A DNA stretch of 64,000 bases from assembly GCF_003047105.1 (NCBI RefSeq), contig NZ_CP028475.1, positions 62,001-126,000 of the forward strand, read 5' to 3'. The stretch's first letter is position 1. Every line of letters starts with the position of its first letter. The position numbers were made by a program, and so were the translations under genes. The notes under the pieces were generated by a model, which saw nothing but the letters and a program-made list of their open reading frames with translations, did not search any database and had not been told where the DNA came from. Positions 25,483 through 33,711 of the stretch are shown here, piece after piece. This stretch comes from Celeribacter baekdonensis. Its GTDB lineage: Bacteria; Pseudomonadota; Alphaproteobacteria; Rhodobacterales; Rhodobacteraceae.

Positions 25483-26358
25483 ATGGTAGATTTTACCTCT
25501 GTCCGCGCGATTGATTTTCACACCCATGCCGAAGAGGCCTGTGGCTGTCATGATGACGATGGCTATGATGACCTTCAGGCCTCGATGGCGTCCTATTTTG
25601 GCGCGCCGTGGTCGCATCCGCCGACCATTGATCAAACCGCCGCGCATTACCGCGAGATGAATATCGCTGCGGTGATTTTCCCAGTCGATGCCGAGCGCGA
25701 AACCGGCTACCGCCGTTACAACAATTACGAGGTCGCCGAGGCCGCCGCCAAACATGCGGACATCCTCATTCCCTTCGCCTCGATTGATCCGGCCAAGGGC
25801 AAACTGGGCGCGCGTGAGGCCCGCGATTTGGTCGAAAATCACGGCGTTCAGGGCTTTAAATTTCACCCGACGATGCAGGGATTCTACCCCAATGATCGCA
25901 ATGCCTACACGCTTTATGAGGCCATCGCCGAGTCTGGCAAACCGGCGTTGTTTCACACCGGTCAAACCGGCGTTGGATCGGGGATGCCGGGCGGCAATGG
26001 GATGCGGCTAAAGTATTCAAATCCTATGTATATTGACGACGTGGCGGTGGATTTTCCCGACATGCCGATCATCCTCGCCCACCCGTCGTTCCCCTGGCAA
26101 GAAGAGGCTTTGTCGGTGGCAACGCATAAGCCGAATGTTTACATCGACCTGTCCGGTTGGTCGCCGAAATATTTCCCGCCAATCCTTGTGCGCTACGCCA
26201 ACACGATGCTGAAAGAAAAGATGCTCTTTGGCTCGGACTGGCCGATGATCGCGCCGGAAAAATGGTTGGCGGCGTTTGAAAAAGCCGAGTTCCGCGACGA
26301 GGTTCGCCCGCTGATTTTGAAAGAGAACGCGATGCGGTTGTTGGGGGTGGCTGAATGA
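25483..26358 (+). CDS. Amidohydrolase-family metal hydrolase (candidate beta-ketoacyl-CoA retro-Claisen hydrolase)
   Basis: A 291-residue TIM-barrel amidohydrolase-2 protein. Metal-site residues are visible: His-x-His in DFHTHAE (residues 10-16), KFHPT, LFHTGQTG, LAHPSFPW and SDWP. The operon has a ligase, hydratase and SDR but no thiolase, and amidohydrolases in the CouO position of actinobacterial p-hydroxycinnamate clusters have been proposed to cleave the beta-ketoacyl-CoA hydrolytically. By that analogy it would release the hydroxybenzoate or its CoA ester. A decarboxylase or lactonase role as in gamma-resorcylate-type relatives remains possible. Confidence 0.65.
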   Translation: MVDFTSVRAIDFHTHAEEACGCHDDDGYDDLQASMASYFGAPWSHPPTIDQTAAHYREMNIAAVIFPVDAERETGYRRYNNYEVAEAAAKHADILIPFASIDPAKGKLGAREARDLVENHGVQGFKFHPTMQGFYPNDRNAYTLYEAIAESGKPALFHTGQTGVGSGMPGGNGMRLKYSNPMYIDDVAVDFPDMPIILAHPSFPWQEEALSVATHKPNVYIDLSGWSPKYFPPILVRYANTMLKEKMLFGSDWPMIAPEKWLAAFEKAEFRDEVRPLILKENAMRLLGVAE

Positions 26359-27911
26359 CCCCGTTTCAGGCCCCTTTAGATGACATTCTCTTTTGTTTGA
26401 AAGGGGTTGCCGGAGCGGATCGGTTGCCCGACTGGGATGATGAATTGGCCGAGGGCATTCTGTCGCATTTTGCCAGTTTCGCCGAGGGCGTGATCGCGCC
26501 TTTGGATGAGCCGGGTGACGCGCAGGGGTGTGCCTTGGTTGAGGGTCGCGTCGTCATGCCTGACGGGTTCAAAGACGCCTTTGATCAACTCTCTGAGGGG
26601 GGATGGCAAGGCCTCACAGCCCCCGAAGCGTTCGGCGGCATGGCGCAAAACGCGGTGATCGCAGCGGGCGTGTCCGAGATGTTTTCGGGCGCAAACCACG
26701 CGCTGCAAATGGTTTGCAACCTCGTGCCCGGCGCGATCTCGACATTGATGAAATTCGGCTCTGAGGCGCAACAACACACTTGGATTCCGCGTCTGGTATC
26801 CGGGGACGTGCTTTCCACCATGTGCCTGACAGAACCGGGGGCGGGCTCGGATCTCTCTCGTATTCGCACCAAAGCCACCCGTGAGGGCGATGTTTGGCGG
26901 ATCGAAGGGGAGAAAATTTTCATCTCCGGCGGCGATCAAGACATGTCTGAGGGGATTTTGCACCTTGTTTTGGCCCGCACCGGCGCGCCTGAGGAGGGGA
27001 TCAAAGGCCTGTCGCTGTTCCTTTGTGGCTCCGATGAGGACGGTGCGCGCAATGCGGTCACCGTGACCCGGATCGAGGAAAAACTGGGTCTTCACGCTTC
27101 GCCCACCTGTCAACTGGCCTTTGACGGCGCGCGCGCCGAGTTGATCGGCCAAGAGGGCGGCGGGTTGATGGCGATGTTTACCATGATGAACCACGCCCGT
27201 CTGGATGTCGCATTGCAAGGTGTCGCTCACGCCAGCCGTGCCCATCAGATCGCGGCGGCTTATGCCAGTGAGCGCAAGCAAGGCCGTAAATCCGACGGTA
27301 CGGAGGCGGTTTTGGCCGATCACCCGGACGTGCGCCGGATGCTGGACGCCCAGAAATCATTGGCCCTTGGCGCCCGCGCCATGGCCTATCTGACCATGGT
27401 CGAATTGGCTTTAGGCGAAAATCGCGCGCTGGTCGATTTCCTCACGCCAATCTGCAAAGTGTTCTGCACCGATGCGGGAATTATGTCGGCGGATTTGGGC
27501 ATGCAAGTGCTGGGTGGCTACGGCTATCTGACGGAATATCGCGTGTCTCAGACTTGGCGCGATGCCCGCATCACCTCGATCTACGAGGGGGCGAATGGCA
27601 TTCATGCCATCTCTACCGCCACGCGGGGTCTGCGTGCGCCAGAGGGCCCAGACGCCTTTACTTGCTTGATTGAGCGGCTTGCGGACGGGGATGCGGCCTG
27701 TCTTGCGCTTTTGTCCGATTGGCAAGCTGCGCGTGCAGAAATGAGTGAGGGGGTGCTTGAAAAATCTCATGATTTCATGGCTTTGACGGCGGAACTCTTG
27801 TTTCAGGCGGTCTGGTGTAAACTGGCGGCGACAGGCGATGCGGAGTTGATCCGCCTTGCCAAATGTGTGGCGCGCCGTCCGTTGCCAGTGCGTTTGCCTT
27901 TGGCGGCTTAA
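26355..27911 (+). CDS. Acyl-CoA dehydrogenase (long form)
   Basis: FAD enzyme of 518 residues that introduces an alpha,beta double bond into an acyl-CoA. It has MCLTEPGAGSDLSRIRTKA (flavin/substrate loop), a KIFISGGD block, GGYGYLTEYRVSQTWRDARI and the catalytic glutamate in SIYEGANGIHA near residue 411. Length over 500 with a C-terminal extension resembles the phenylpropionyl/3-methylmercaptopropionyl-CoA type dehydrogenases. In this operon it likely admits dihydroferulate or phloretate-type saturated acids by making the cinnamoyl-CoA. It overlaps the amidohydrolase by 4 bp and the convergent pobR by 4 bp. Confidence 0.82.
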   Translation: MTPFQAPLDDILFCLKGVAGADRLPDWDDELAEGILSHFASFAEGVIAPLDEPGDAQGCALVEGRVVMPDGFKDAFDQLSEGGWQGLTAPEAFGGMAQNAVIAAGVSEMFSGANHALQMVCNLVPGAISTLMKFGSEAQQHTWIPRLVSGDVLSTMCLTEPGAGSDLSRIRTKATREGDVWRIEGEKIFISGGDQDMSEGILHLVLARTGAPEEGIKGLSLFLCGSDEDGARNAVTVTRIEEKLGLHASPTCQLAFDGARAELIGQEGGGLMAMFTMMNHARLDVALQGVAHASRAHQIAAAYASERKQGRKSDGTEAVLADHPDVRRMLDAQKSLALGARAMAYLTMVELALGENRALVDFLTPICKVFCTDAGIMSADLGMQVLGGYGYLTEYRVSQTWRDARITSIYEGANGIHAISTATRGLRAPEGPDAFTCLIERLADGDAACLALLSDWQAARAEMSEGVLEKSHDFMALTAELLFQAVWCKLAATGDAELIRLAKCVARRPLPVRLPLAA

Positions 27912-28765
27912 CCCGCCTCTCCCGCAACCCGGGCGCGATATGTGGTGGGGGTTTCCCCCATGCGCGCCCGGAAGCGGCGGGAAAAATATGGCGGATCGGT
28001 ATAGCCCAAACGATAGCCAACTTCGGCGACGGACAGCCGGGTGAAGGCCAACAGGCGGCAGGCCTCGGTCATCACGGTTGTTTCCAAAAATTGAGATAGG
28101 CTCGCGCCGGTCTCATTTTTGACGATCCGGTTCAAATGCCCCGTGGTCATATGCAGCGCAGTTGCAAACTCGCTTGGCCCCCAACCCTCATTCAGGTGAT
28201 CGGAAAGCAGCGCCTCAAGCCGCTGCATTTGCTGGGTCGGCGCGTGATCTGATGGCGCGCCCTCATCACTTTCCTCGGCCAGTGTCACCAGAAGGGCATT
28301 TGAGAGGGCGATCAAACGTTGTGTGCGAAATGTACCAGTAGACCCATAGGATTGTGCAATCGCATGGAGCAACGGCGTGGCCGCCGCACCAAGCGCGCCT
28401 TGATGGGGCGCATTCAGCCAAGCTGTGAGGGCAGGCGTGCGGGGGCCCACGCGCTGCACCACAGGAGAGGGGAGGGACAGGACCAAACCTTCGGTGCCTT
28501 TTTGAAACGCAAACCCATGCACAATTTTGGTTGGAACATAGAGAAATTCGCCGTTTTTAAGGGAGTTCTCTTGGCCATCCAAACTCACACGAGCATGCCC
28601 CTGTTCGATATGGAAAATTTGAGTCATTTGGTGGTGGCGATGCGGCGAGATCACCCAATCATGCAATCCCGCCCGGTCAAACACCCGTTCGCAATGCACC
28701 ACATCGGGAAAGGCGCTGGTTTCGCCAAAGAGGTTAAAGGCAGGGATGATGTTTGTGTCGATCAT
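27908..28765 (-). CDS. pobR: AraC-family regulator of pobA (PobR type)
   Basis: A 285-residue activator. The N-terminal cupin-like sensor (WVISPHRHHQMTQIFHIEQG, residues about 36-55) is followed by a C-terminal AraC/XylS double helix-turn-helix (FATALHMTTGHLNRIVKNETG and VAEVGYRLGYTDPPYFSRRFRARMG). The ATG at 28765 is preferred over an upstream in-frame ATG at 28801, which has poor coding quality. It is divergent from pobA with about 90 bp between, the normal arrangement for a 4-hydroxybenzoate-responsive activator. Confidence 0.82.
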   Translation of the reverse strand: MIDTNIIPAFNLFGETSAFPDVVHCERVFDRAGLHDWVISPHRHHQMTQIFHIEQGHARVSLDGQENSLKNGEFLYVPTKIVHGFAFQKGTEGLVLSLPSPVVQRVGPRTPALTAWLNAPHQGALGAAATPLLHAIAQSYGSTGTFRTQRLIALSNALLVTLAEESDEGAPSDHAPTQQMQRLEALLSDHLNEGWGPSEFATALHMTTGHLNRIVKNETGASLSQFLETTVMTEACRLLAFTRLSVAEVGYRLGYTDPPYFSRRFRARMGETPTTYRARVAGEAG

Positions 28766-28855
28766 GCCCGAATAATACCATTCATTGCCGACCCCGTCCA
28801 TTCGGTCCGTACCGGTGATGCGTTAGGCTTACGGTAAGAAAAGGGAGAGACGCAT

Positions 28856-30025
28856 ATGAAAACCCAAGTTGCCATTATTGGCGGGGGCCCGTCGGGCCTC
28901 TTATTGTCACAACTGTTGAACAAAGCGGGTGTCGAGACTGTCGTTTTGGAACGCTCCACCCGCGCGCATGTTCTGTCGCGCATCCGTGCTGGTATTTTGG
29001 AATGGGGCACGGTCGAGCTTTTGAACGAGGCGGGCGTCGGCGCGCGCATGGCCCAAGAGGGCATCCCGCATGACGGTTGTTATCTCACCGACGACGAATT
29101 GATGGTCCACATCGACTTCAAAGAGCTGACCGGAAAACAGGTGATGGTCTACGGTCAGACCGAGGTCACCACCGACCTTTATGCTGCCCAAGACGCCATT
29201 GGCACCACTGTGATCCACGGCGTCGAAGATGTGTCGATCCACGATCTCGACCAAGCCACGTCTTATGTTGAATTCACTCATGAGGGCGCGCGCAAGCGGC
29301 TTGAGTGCCTTTATGTGGCGGGCTGTGACGGCTTTCATGGCGTGTCGCGCAAAACCATCCCCGAAGACAAGCGTCGCGAGTTTGAGCGCGTCTATCCCTT
29401 TGGTTGGCTTGGGATTTTGTCTGAAACCCCACCTGTACATGACGAGTTGATTTATTCCAACTCGCGCCACGGCTTTGCGCTTGCCTCGATGCGCAACGAA
29501 AATCTGGTGCGCTATTATGTGCAGGTGCCGTTGTCGGATAAGGTCGAAGATTGGTCGGACGGGCGGTTCTGGGACGCGTTCTCCCGTCGCATTCCCTCTG
29601 ACGCCGCCGCGCGGTTGATTACGGGCCCGTCGATTGAAAAATCCATCGCACCGCTGCGCAGTTTCGTGGCCGAGCCGTTGCGTTGGGGCAATATGTTCCT
29701 TGTTGGCGATGCTGCACATATCGTGCCGCCAACCGGTGCCAAAGGCCTGAACCTTGCGGCGTCTGATGTCTATTACTTGTACAAATCGCTCATTGATGCG
29801 GTGAAAGGCGGGTCCAAAACAGGCATCGACGAATACTCGGCCCGTGCGTTGGAGCGGATTTGGAAAGCCATGCGCTTTAGCTGGCAAATGACCACGATGT
29901 TGCACCGGTTTGATGGCGAAGACGCCTTTGCCGAACAGATGCGCAAAGCAACGCTCACTCACCTCGCAACCTCTGAAACCGCGCGGCGTGATTTGGCAGA
30001 AAACTACATTGGCTTGCCGTTTTAA
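28856..30025 (+). CDS. pobA: 4-Hydroxybenzoate 3-monooxygenase
   Basis: Flavoprotein converting 4-hydroxybenzoate to protocatechuate with NADPH and oxygen. The 389-residue sequence shows the FAD motif IIGGGPSGLLLSQLL (residues 7-21), RIRAGILEWG, the middle motif LYVAGCDGFHGVSR, SNSRHGFALASMR and distal VGDAAHIVPPTGAKGLNLAASD, a complete PobA pattern. A GGGAGAGACGC site precedes the ATG. It links the hydroxycinnamate operon to the protocatechuate branch downstream and converges on pcaB with a 4-bp overlap. Confidence 0.95.
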   Translation: MKTQVAIIGGGPSGLLLSQLLNKAGVETVVLERSTRAHVLSRIRAGILEWGTVELLNEAGVGARMAQEGIPHDGCYLTDDELMVHIDFKELTGKQVMVYGQTEVTTDLYAAQDAIGTTVIHGVEDVSIHDLDQATSYVEFTHEGARKRLECLYVAGCDGFHGVSRKTIPEDKRREFERVYPFGWLGILSETPPVHDELIYSNSRHGFALASMRNENLVRYYVQVPLSDKVEDWSDGRFWDAFSRRIPSDAAARLITGPSIEKSIAPLRSFVAEPLRWGNMFLVGDAAHIVPPTGAKGLNLAASDVYYLYKSLIDAVKGGSKTGIDEYSARALERIWKAMRFSWQMTTMLHRFDGEDAFAEQMRKATLTHLATSETARRDLAENYIGLPF

Positions 30026-31074
30026 AGCGCGCCGATCCGCTCAACATTTTTGATCAAGGTGATGGCCATGGCGAGCGCCCGCCCCGTGGCCATCATCATT
30101 TGCGGCAGGACCATCCATTCGAGTGACCAGGCCGCGCCTGAGCGTTCCTGTTCATGTACCAGAGCGTGATGCATGGCTGAGACCTGTGTGGCGTTGAACC
30201 GCGCGAGGGTGACGAGCAGTTCTGCCGCGACGGGGTTTTGTTTGTGCGGCATGGCCGACGACCCTCCGCCGACAGAAAGTGAAATCTCTTCAATGCCTTG
30301 TTGTGACATGAGGGCAATGTCTTGGCCAATTTTGCCAAGGCTGCCGGTGATGAGAGAGAGGAAAGAGGCATAGCCTGTGAGGCCATGTCGCATGCTGTGC
30401 CAGGCCTTATCCGTGGGCGCAAGGCCAAGGGTTTTCGCGACCTCAGCGACAACCAGATCGGCTTGATCCCCAAGCGCTTTTCGGTCCCCCGAGGCACCGC
30501 CAATTTGCACTTTTTCCACATCTGCGCGCTTTTGATCAAGCGTTTTGAGGTGGTCCGCAAGCGGCAAACGCCAGGTCGAAATCCGGTCCCGCACGGTGAT
30601 TTCTGTCGCCGCTTGCATCCGGGTGCGCCCCATCAAGGGCGCGTCCCCAAACCGATCTTCCAGTGCTTTCAAATAGGTTTCCAGCTCCATCAATCGTCCG
30701 GCAATCAAAAAAGAGGCTTCACGCAGGGTGAGCACCAATGCGGTGTCCACGACATCCTGTGAGGTCGCGCCTTTGTGCAGCGCTGCGGCAGGGGCTGTGG
30801 CTTTGAGTTGCGCGATCAAGCGCGGGATGGGGACGCCGTCTTGCGCCATGCCCAAGGCAATATCGGCAAAGTCGATTGTGGCGCACTCAATGGCGCACGC
30901 AGCCTCTTCCGCCAAGGCCGGATCAAACACGCCTGCCGTGCCACAGGCGCGCGACCATGCGGCTTCGAATGCCAACATATGCGCCATCTGGCGCTCAGGT
31001 GACAGGATCGCGGCCATTTCGGGATCGCCAAAAAGGCCGGACAACCACGGGTGATCAAAAACAGAACTGCTCAT
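30022..31074 (-). CDS. pcaB: 3-Carboxy-cis,cis-muconate cycloisomerase
   Basis: Fumarase-superfamily enzyme making gamma-carboxymuconolactone. At 350 residues it is the short alphaproteobacterial form (pseudomonad enzymes are about 450). The superfamily signature GGGSSAMPHKQNPVAAE is intact, as are the GATSQDVVDTAL and GRTRMQAATEI blocks. It is the last gene of pcaDCHGB, separated from pcaG by a 68-bp gap with a hairpin. Confidence 0.9.
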   Translation of the reverse strand: MSSSVFDHPWLSGLFGDPEMAAILSPERQMAHMLAFEAAWSRACGTAGVFDPALAEEAACAIECATIDFADIALGMAQDGVPIPRLIAQLKATAPAAALHKGATSQDVVDTALVLTLREASFLIAGRLMELETYLKALEDRFGDAPLMGRTRMQAATEITVRDRISTWRLPLADHLKTLDQKRADVEKVQIGGASGDRKALGDQADLVVAEVAKTLGLAPTDKAWHSMRHGLTGYASFLSLITGSLGKIGQDIALMSQQGIEEISLSVGGGSSAMPHKQNPVAAELLVTLARFNATQVSAMHHALVHEQERSGAAWSLEWMVLPQMMMATGRALAMAITLIKNVERIGAL

Positions 31075-31097
31075 CGAATTGTCCTTGTTTACGGCGA

Positions 31098-31121
31098 AAG
31101 GGGCGGTGGTTGCCGCCCCTT
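31098..31121 (-). other. Intercistronic hairpin between pcaG and pcaB
   Basis: AAGGGGCGG (31098-31106) pairs perfectly with CCGCCCCTT (31113-31121) around a 6-base loop, in the only sizeable gap of the pcaDCHGB operon. No long U-tract follows on the minus strand, so a role in mRNA processing or partial termination is more likely than full termination. Confidence 0.6.
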
Positions 31122-31142
31122 ATAGTTTGAATTGTGCAAAAG

Positions 31143-31748
31143 TTACAGGTCGAGAAACACCGTCTCACCCGCCCCCTGCAGGCGGATATCAAAGCGATAT
31201 AGGCCCTCGGCGGTCTTCTTGGCGATCAATGTGTCAACGCGCGGGCGCTGTTCGATCCGGTTCAAAAGCGGGTCATTGGAATTGTCCTCATCCTCGAAAT
31301 AAATCCGGGTGTTGAGGCCAATGTTGATGCCGCGTGCCACCACCCAAAGGGAGATATGCGGCGCAGTTTTGACGCCACCCCGGCCGACATATGAGCCGGG
31401 CTTCACGGTGCGCAGCGTAAACTCACCGGTCTCGGCATCGGCGGCAAAGCGGCAATGGCCGGTGAATGCCGGATCTGCACCCTCCGCCCCCGGGAACAGG
31501 CCTGTCGCATCGCATTGCCAGGACTCAATGAGCGCGTCGCGCATCGCCCAACCGGTGCCATCAAACACCGAACCGACGATCTCGATGATGTCGCCTTTGG
31601 CTTTGGCTTCATCCATAAACGGCGTCGTGGCGATTTCTTCGTCGTAATAGCCGCCATTGCCCGCGTAGGTCGGCATCAATCCGATATGGACATAGGGGCC
31701 TGCGGTTTGAGAGGCGGTTTCAATCAATGTGTCAAGTTTCTGGACCAT
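31143..31748 (-). CDS. pcaG: Protocatechuate 3,4-dioxygenase alpha subunit
   Basis: Alpha subunit (201 residues) of the intradiol ring-cleaving enzyme. It begins MVQKLDTLIETASQTAGPYVHIG, the PcaG-specific opening, and carries the EIVGSVFDGTG and HISLWVVARGINIGLNTRIYFED segments; it lacks an iron site of its own, as expected. The ATG at 31748 sits one base past the pcaH stop. Forms an alpha-beta hetero-oligomer with PcaH. Confidence 0.93.
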   Translation of the reverse strand: MVQKLDTLIETASQTAGPYVHIGLMPTYAGNGGYYDEEIATTPFMDEAKAKGDIIEIVGSVFDGTGWAMRDALIESWQCDATGLFPGAEGADPAFTGHCRFAADAETGEFTLRTVKPGSYVGRGGVKTAPHISLWVVARGINIGLNTRIYFEDEDNSNDPLLNRIEQRPRVDTLIAKKTAEGLYRFDIRLQGAGETVFLDL

Positions 31749-31749
31749 C

Positions 31750-32478
31750 TTACATGCCCTCCAGCTTGTTTTCGAACATGGTCTGGCGACGACCGCGCAG
31801 CACAATGTCAAATTTATAGGCGAGGAAATCGAGCGGACGCGATTTCGAGAAATCCAACGGCGCGACCAGACGATCCAGCGAGCTGCGGTCTTTGATTGTC
31901 GCGGCAATTGGGCAGTGATTGATCAAAGGATCACCTTCGAAATACATCTGGGTGATCAGGCGCTGACCGAAACTGTGGCCATAGACCGAAATGTGGATGT
32001 GCATCGGTCGCCAATCATTGGCGCGGTTCGGCCAAGGATAGGCCCCGGGGCGCACGGTCAAAAACTCATAGTAGCCGTTTTCATCTGTAATGGTTCGGCC
32101 GCAGCCGCCAAAATTCGGGTCGAGCGGCGCGAAATAACTGTCCTTTTTGTGACGATAGCGCCCGCCTGCATTGGCTTGCCAAATTTCGATCAACGTGTTC
32201 GGCACAGGGCGGCCCATTTCGTCCAAAACCCGACCATGCATGAGAATGCGTTCGCCCACCGCAGGGGCCGCGCCCTTGGTCCAGTTCAGGATCAAGTTGT
32301 TGTCCAAAGCACCGAGTTTGTTATGGCCGAACGTCGGGCCAGTTTCCTCAGATGGGCTGCTTTCCATCGACAAAAGCGGCAGGTTAGGCGAGCGCGACAC
32401 GCTCGTCTTATAATCCGGGTCATACGGCACCGGATGGATCGCGCGATTGCGCGGGATCAAGGGACCCATATCAGTCAT
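31750..32478 (-). CDS. pcaH: Protocatechuate 3,4-dioxygenase beta subunit
   Basis: Iron-bearing subunit, 242 residues. The Fe(III) ligands are evident: Tyr in NAGGRYRHKKDS, Tyr in RPGAYPWPN and the two histidines in RPMHIHISVYG. Together with PcaG it converts protocatechuate to 3-carboxy-cis,cis-muconate. The start at 32478 overlaps the pcaC stop by 8 bp, implying translational coupling. Confidence 0.95.
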   Translation of the reverse strand: MTDMGPLIPRNRAIHPVPYDPDYKTSVSRSPNLPLLSMESSPSEETGPTFGHNKLGALDNNLILNWTKGAAPAVGERILMHGRVLDEMGRPVPNTLIEIWQANAGGRYRHKKDSYFAPLDPNFGGCGRTITDENGYYEFLTVRPGAYPWPNRANDWRPMHIHISVYGHSFGQRLITQMYFEGDPLINHCPIAATIKDRSSLDRLVAPLDFSKSRPLDFLAYKFDIVLRGRRQTMFENKLEGM

Positions 32479-32857
32479 TTTCACTCTCCTCCATTTCGGC
32501 AAAGGTTTGCTTGGCCAATTTCAGCGCGTGATTTGCCTTTGGCACACCCGCATAAATCGCCACATGTTGCAGCGCCTCTGCCACATCGTCTTTCGATGCG
32601 CCCGTGCGCGCGGTGGCGCGGATATGCATCGGAATTTCCTCAAAATTTCCAGTCGCGGCCAAAAGCGCGATGGTCAACATCGACCGTTCCCGGCGCGAGA
32701 TCTTGTCCGACGACCACACTGTGCCCCAAGCCCCTTCGGTGATCAGTGTTTGAAAGGGCAAATCAAACTCGGACTTGGCGGCCTCGGCACGATCGACATG
32801 GGCATCGCCCAAGACAGCGCGGCGGGTTTTCATCCCCTGATCGAATGTCTTGCTCAT
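32471..32857 (-). CDS. pcaC: 4-Carboxymuconolactone decarboxylase
   Basis: A 128-residue single-domain CMD-family protein, with RRAVLGDAHVDRA near the N-terminus, the SRRERSMLTIALLAATGNFEEIPMHI core and the C-terminal VAIYAGVPKANHALKLA typical of PcaC. It decarboxylates gamma-carboxymuconolactone to beta-ketoadipate enol-lactone. It is not fused to PcaD here, unlike the PcaL fusion of actinobacteria. Overlaps pcaD by 4 bp. Confidence 0.93.
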   Translation of the reverse strand: MSKTFDQGMKTRRAVLGDAHVDRAEAAKSEFDLPFQTLITEGAWGTVWSSDKISRRERSMLTIALLAATGNFEEIPMHIRATARTGASKDDVAEALQHVAIYAGVPKANHALKLAKQTFAEMEESEND

Positions 32858-33636
32858 GCGGTGATCCTTTCGACAAATCGGACAAGCGCCTCAGCAAAGG
32901 CGTCGGGTGTTTCAATCGCGGGCAGGTGCCCAGTGGTTTCGAACATCATAAAATCGGCGCGGGGCAGGGCGCGTGCCAGGGCCTCGACGACGGGTGCGGG
33001 CGTGGCCAGATCGTGCTTGCCAGCGATGACCAGCGCGGGCTGGGTGATTGCGCTCAGACGGTCAGAAATGTCCGTGCCTGCAATCGCGGCGCAGGTGGCA
33101 ATATAGCCGTCCTGATCGGTGCGCGCGAGCATGGTGCGCCAAAGCGCAGCATCGGGGTGGCTCAGAAAATCCGGCCCGAACCACCGCGGCAAAATCCCCT
33201 CGGCTATCGCCCCCATACCATGTGCGCGAATGGCTTCGATGCGCGCAAGCCAGCCGTCAGCCGGGCCAAGTTGCGGCGCGGTATTGGACAGCACCAAACC
33301 GACCACCCGTTCGGGGGCCATCAGCGCGATATGTTGCGCAATCAGTCCGCCGATGGAGCAGCCAACGATCACAGCGCGTTCGATCTCTGCGTGATCCATC
33401 GCGGCCAAAACATCTTTGGCCAAATCGGGGATTCCATAGCCCTCGGGTGCAGTTTCGGACAGGCCGTGCCCGCGTTTGTCCATCCGCAGCGTGGTCCATT
33501 CCTGCGGCAGGCGTGTGCAAACCGCGTCCCACATCCGCAGGTCCGTGCCCAGAGAATTCAGGAACACCAAAGCAGTGCCCTCGCCCTGTGACTGGCTCAA
33601 ATGCTGTGTGCCCCAAGGGCGGTGTAATGCGTGCAT
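32854..33636 (-). CDS. pcaD: 3-Oxoadipate enol-lactonase
   Basis: Alpha/beta-hydrolase (260 residues) opening the enol-lactone to beta-ketoadipate. Nucleophile Ser lies in VGCSIGGL (about residue 105), the acid Asp in AGKHDLATP and the His in ETTGHLPAIE. It is the first gene of pcaDCHGB, divergent from pcaQ across 75 bp. Confidence 0.92.
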   Translation of the reverse strand: MHALHRPWGTQHLSQSQGEGTALVFLNSLGTDLRMWDAVCTRLPQEWTTLRMDKRGHGLSETAPEGYGIPDLAKDVLAAMDHAEIERAVIVGCSIGGLIAQHIALMAPERVVGLVLSNTAPQLGPADGWLARIEAIRAHGMGAIAEGILPRWFGPDFLSHPDAALWRTMLARTDQDGYIATCAAIAGTDISDRLSAITQPALVIAGKHDLATPAPVVEALARALPRADFMMFETTGHLPAIETPDAFAEALVRFVERITA

Positions 33637-33711
33637 GTGATCCTCCTTGTCTCAGAGTGCCATAATATTTTCATTGGAAAAAATACAATATCATGCCAAA
33701 AGCATAACCAA
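33637..33711. promoter_or_regulatory. pcaD-pcaQ divergent promoter region
   Basis: AT-rich 75-bp region between two divergent starts. It holds an imperfect inverted repeat TATTTTC-n4-GAAAAAATA (about 33667-33687) of LysR type, and ATAACC at 33704-33709, which matches one half of the ATAACC-N4-GGTTA-type site described for rhizobial PcaQ; the second half is poorly conserved. Confidence 0.5.
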
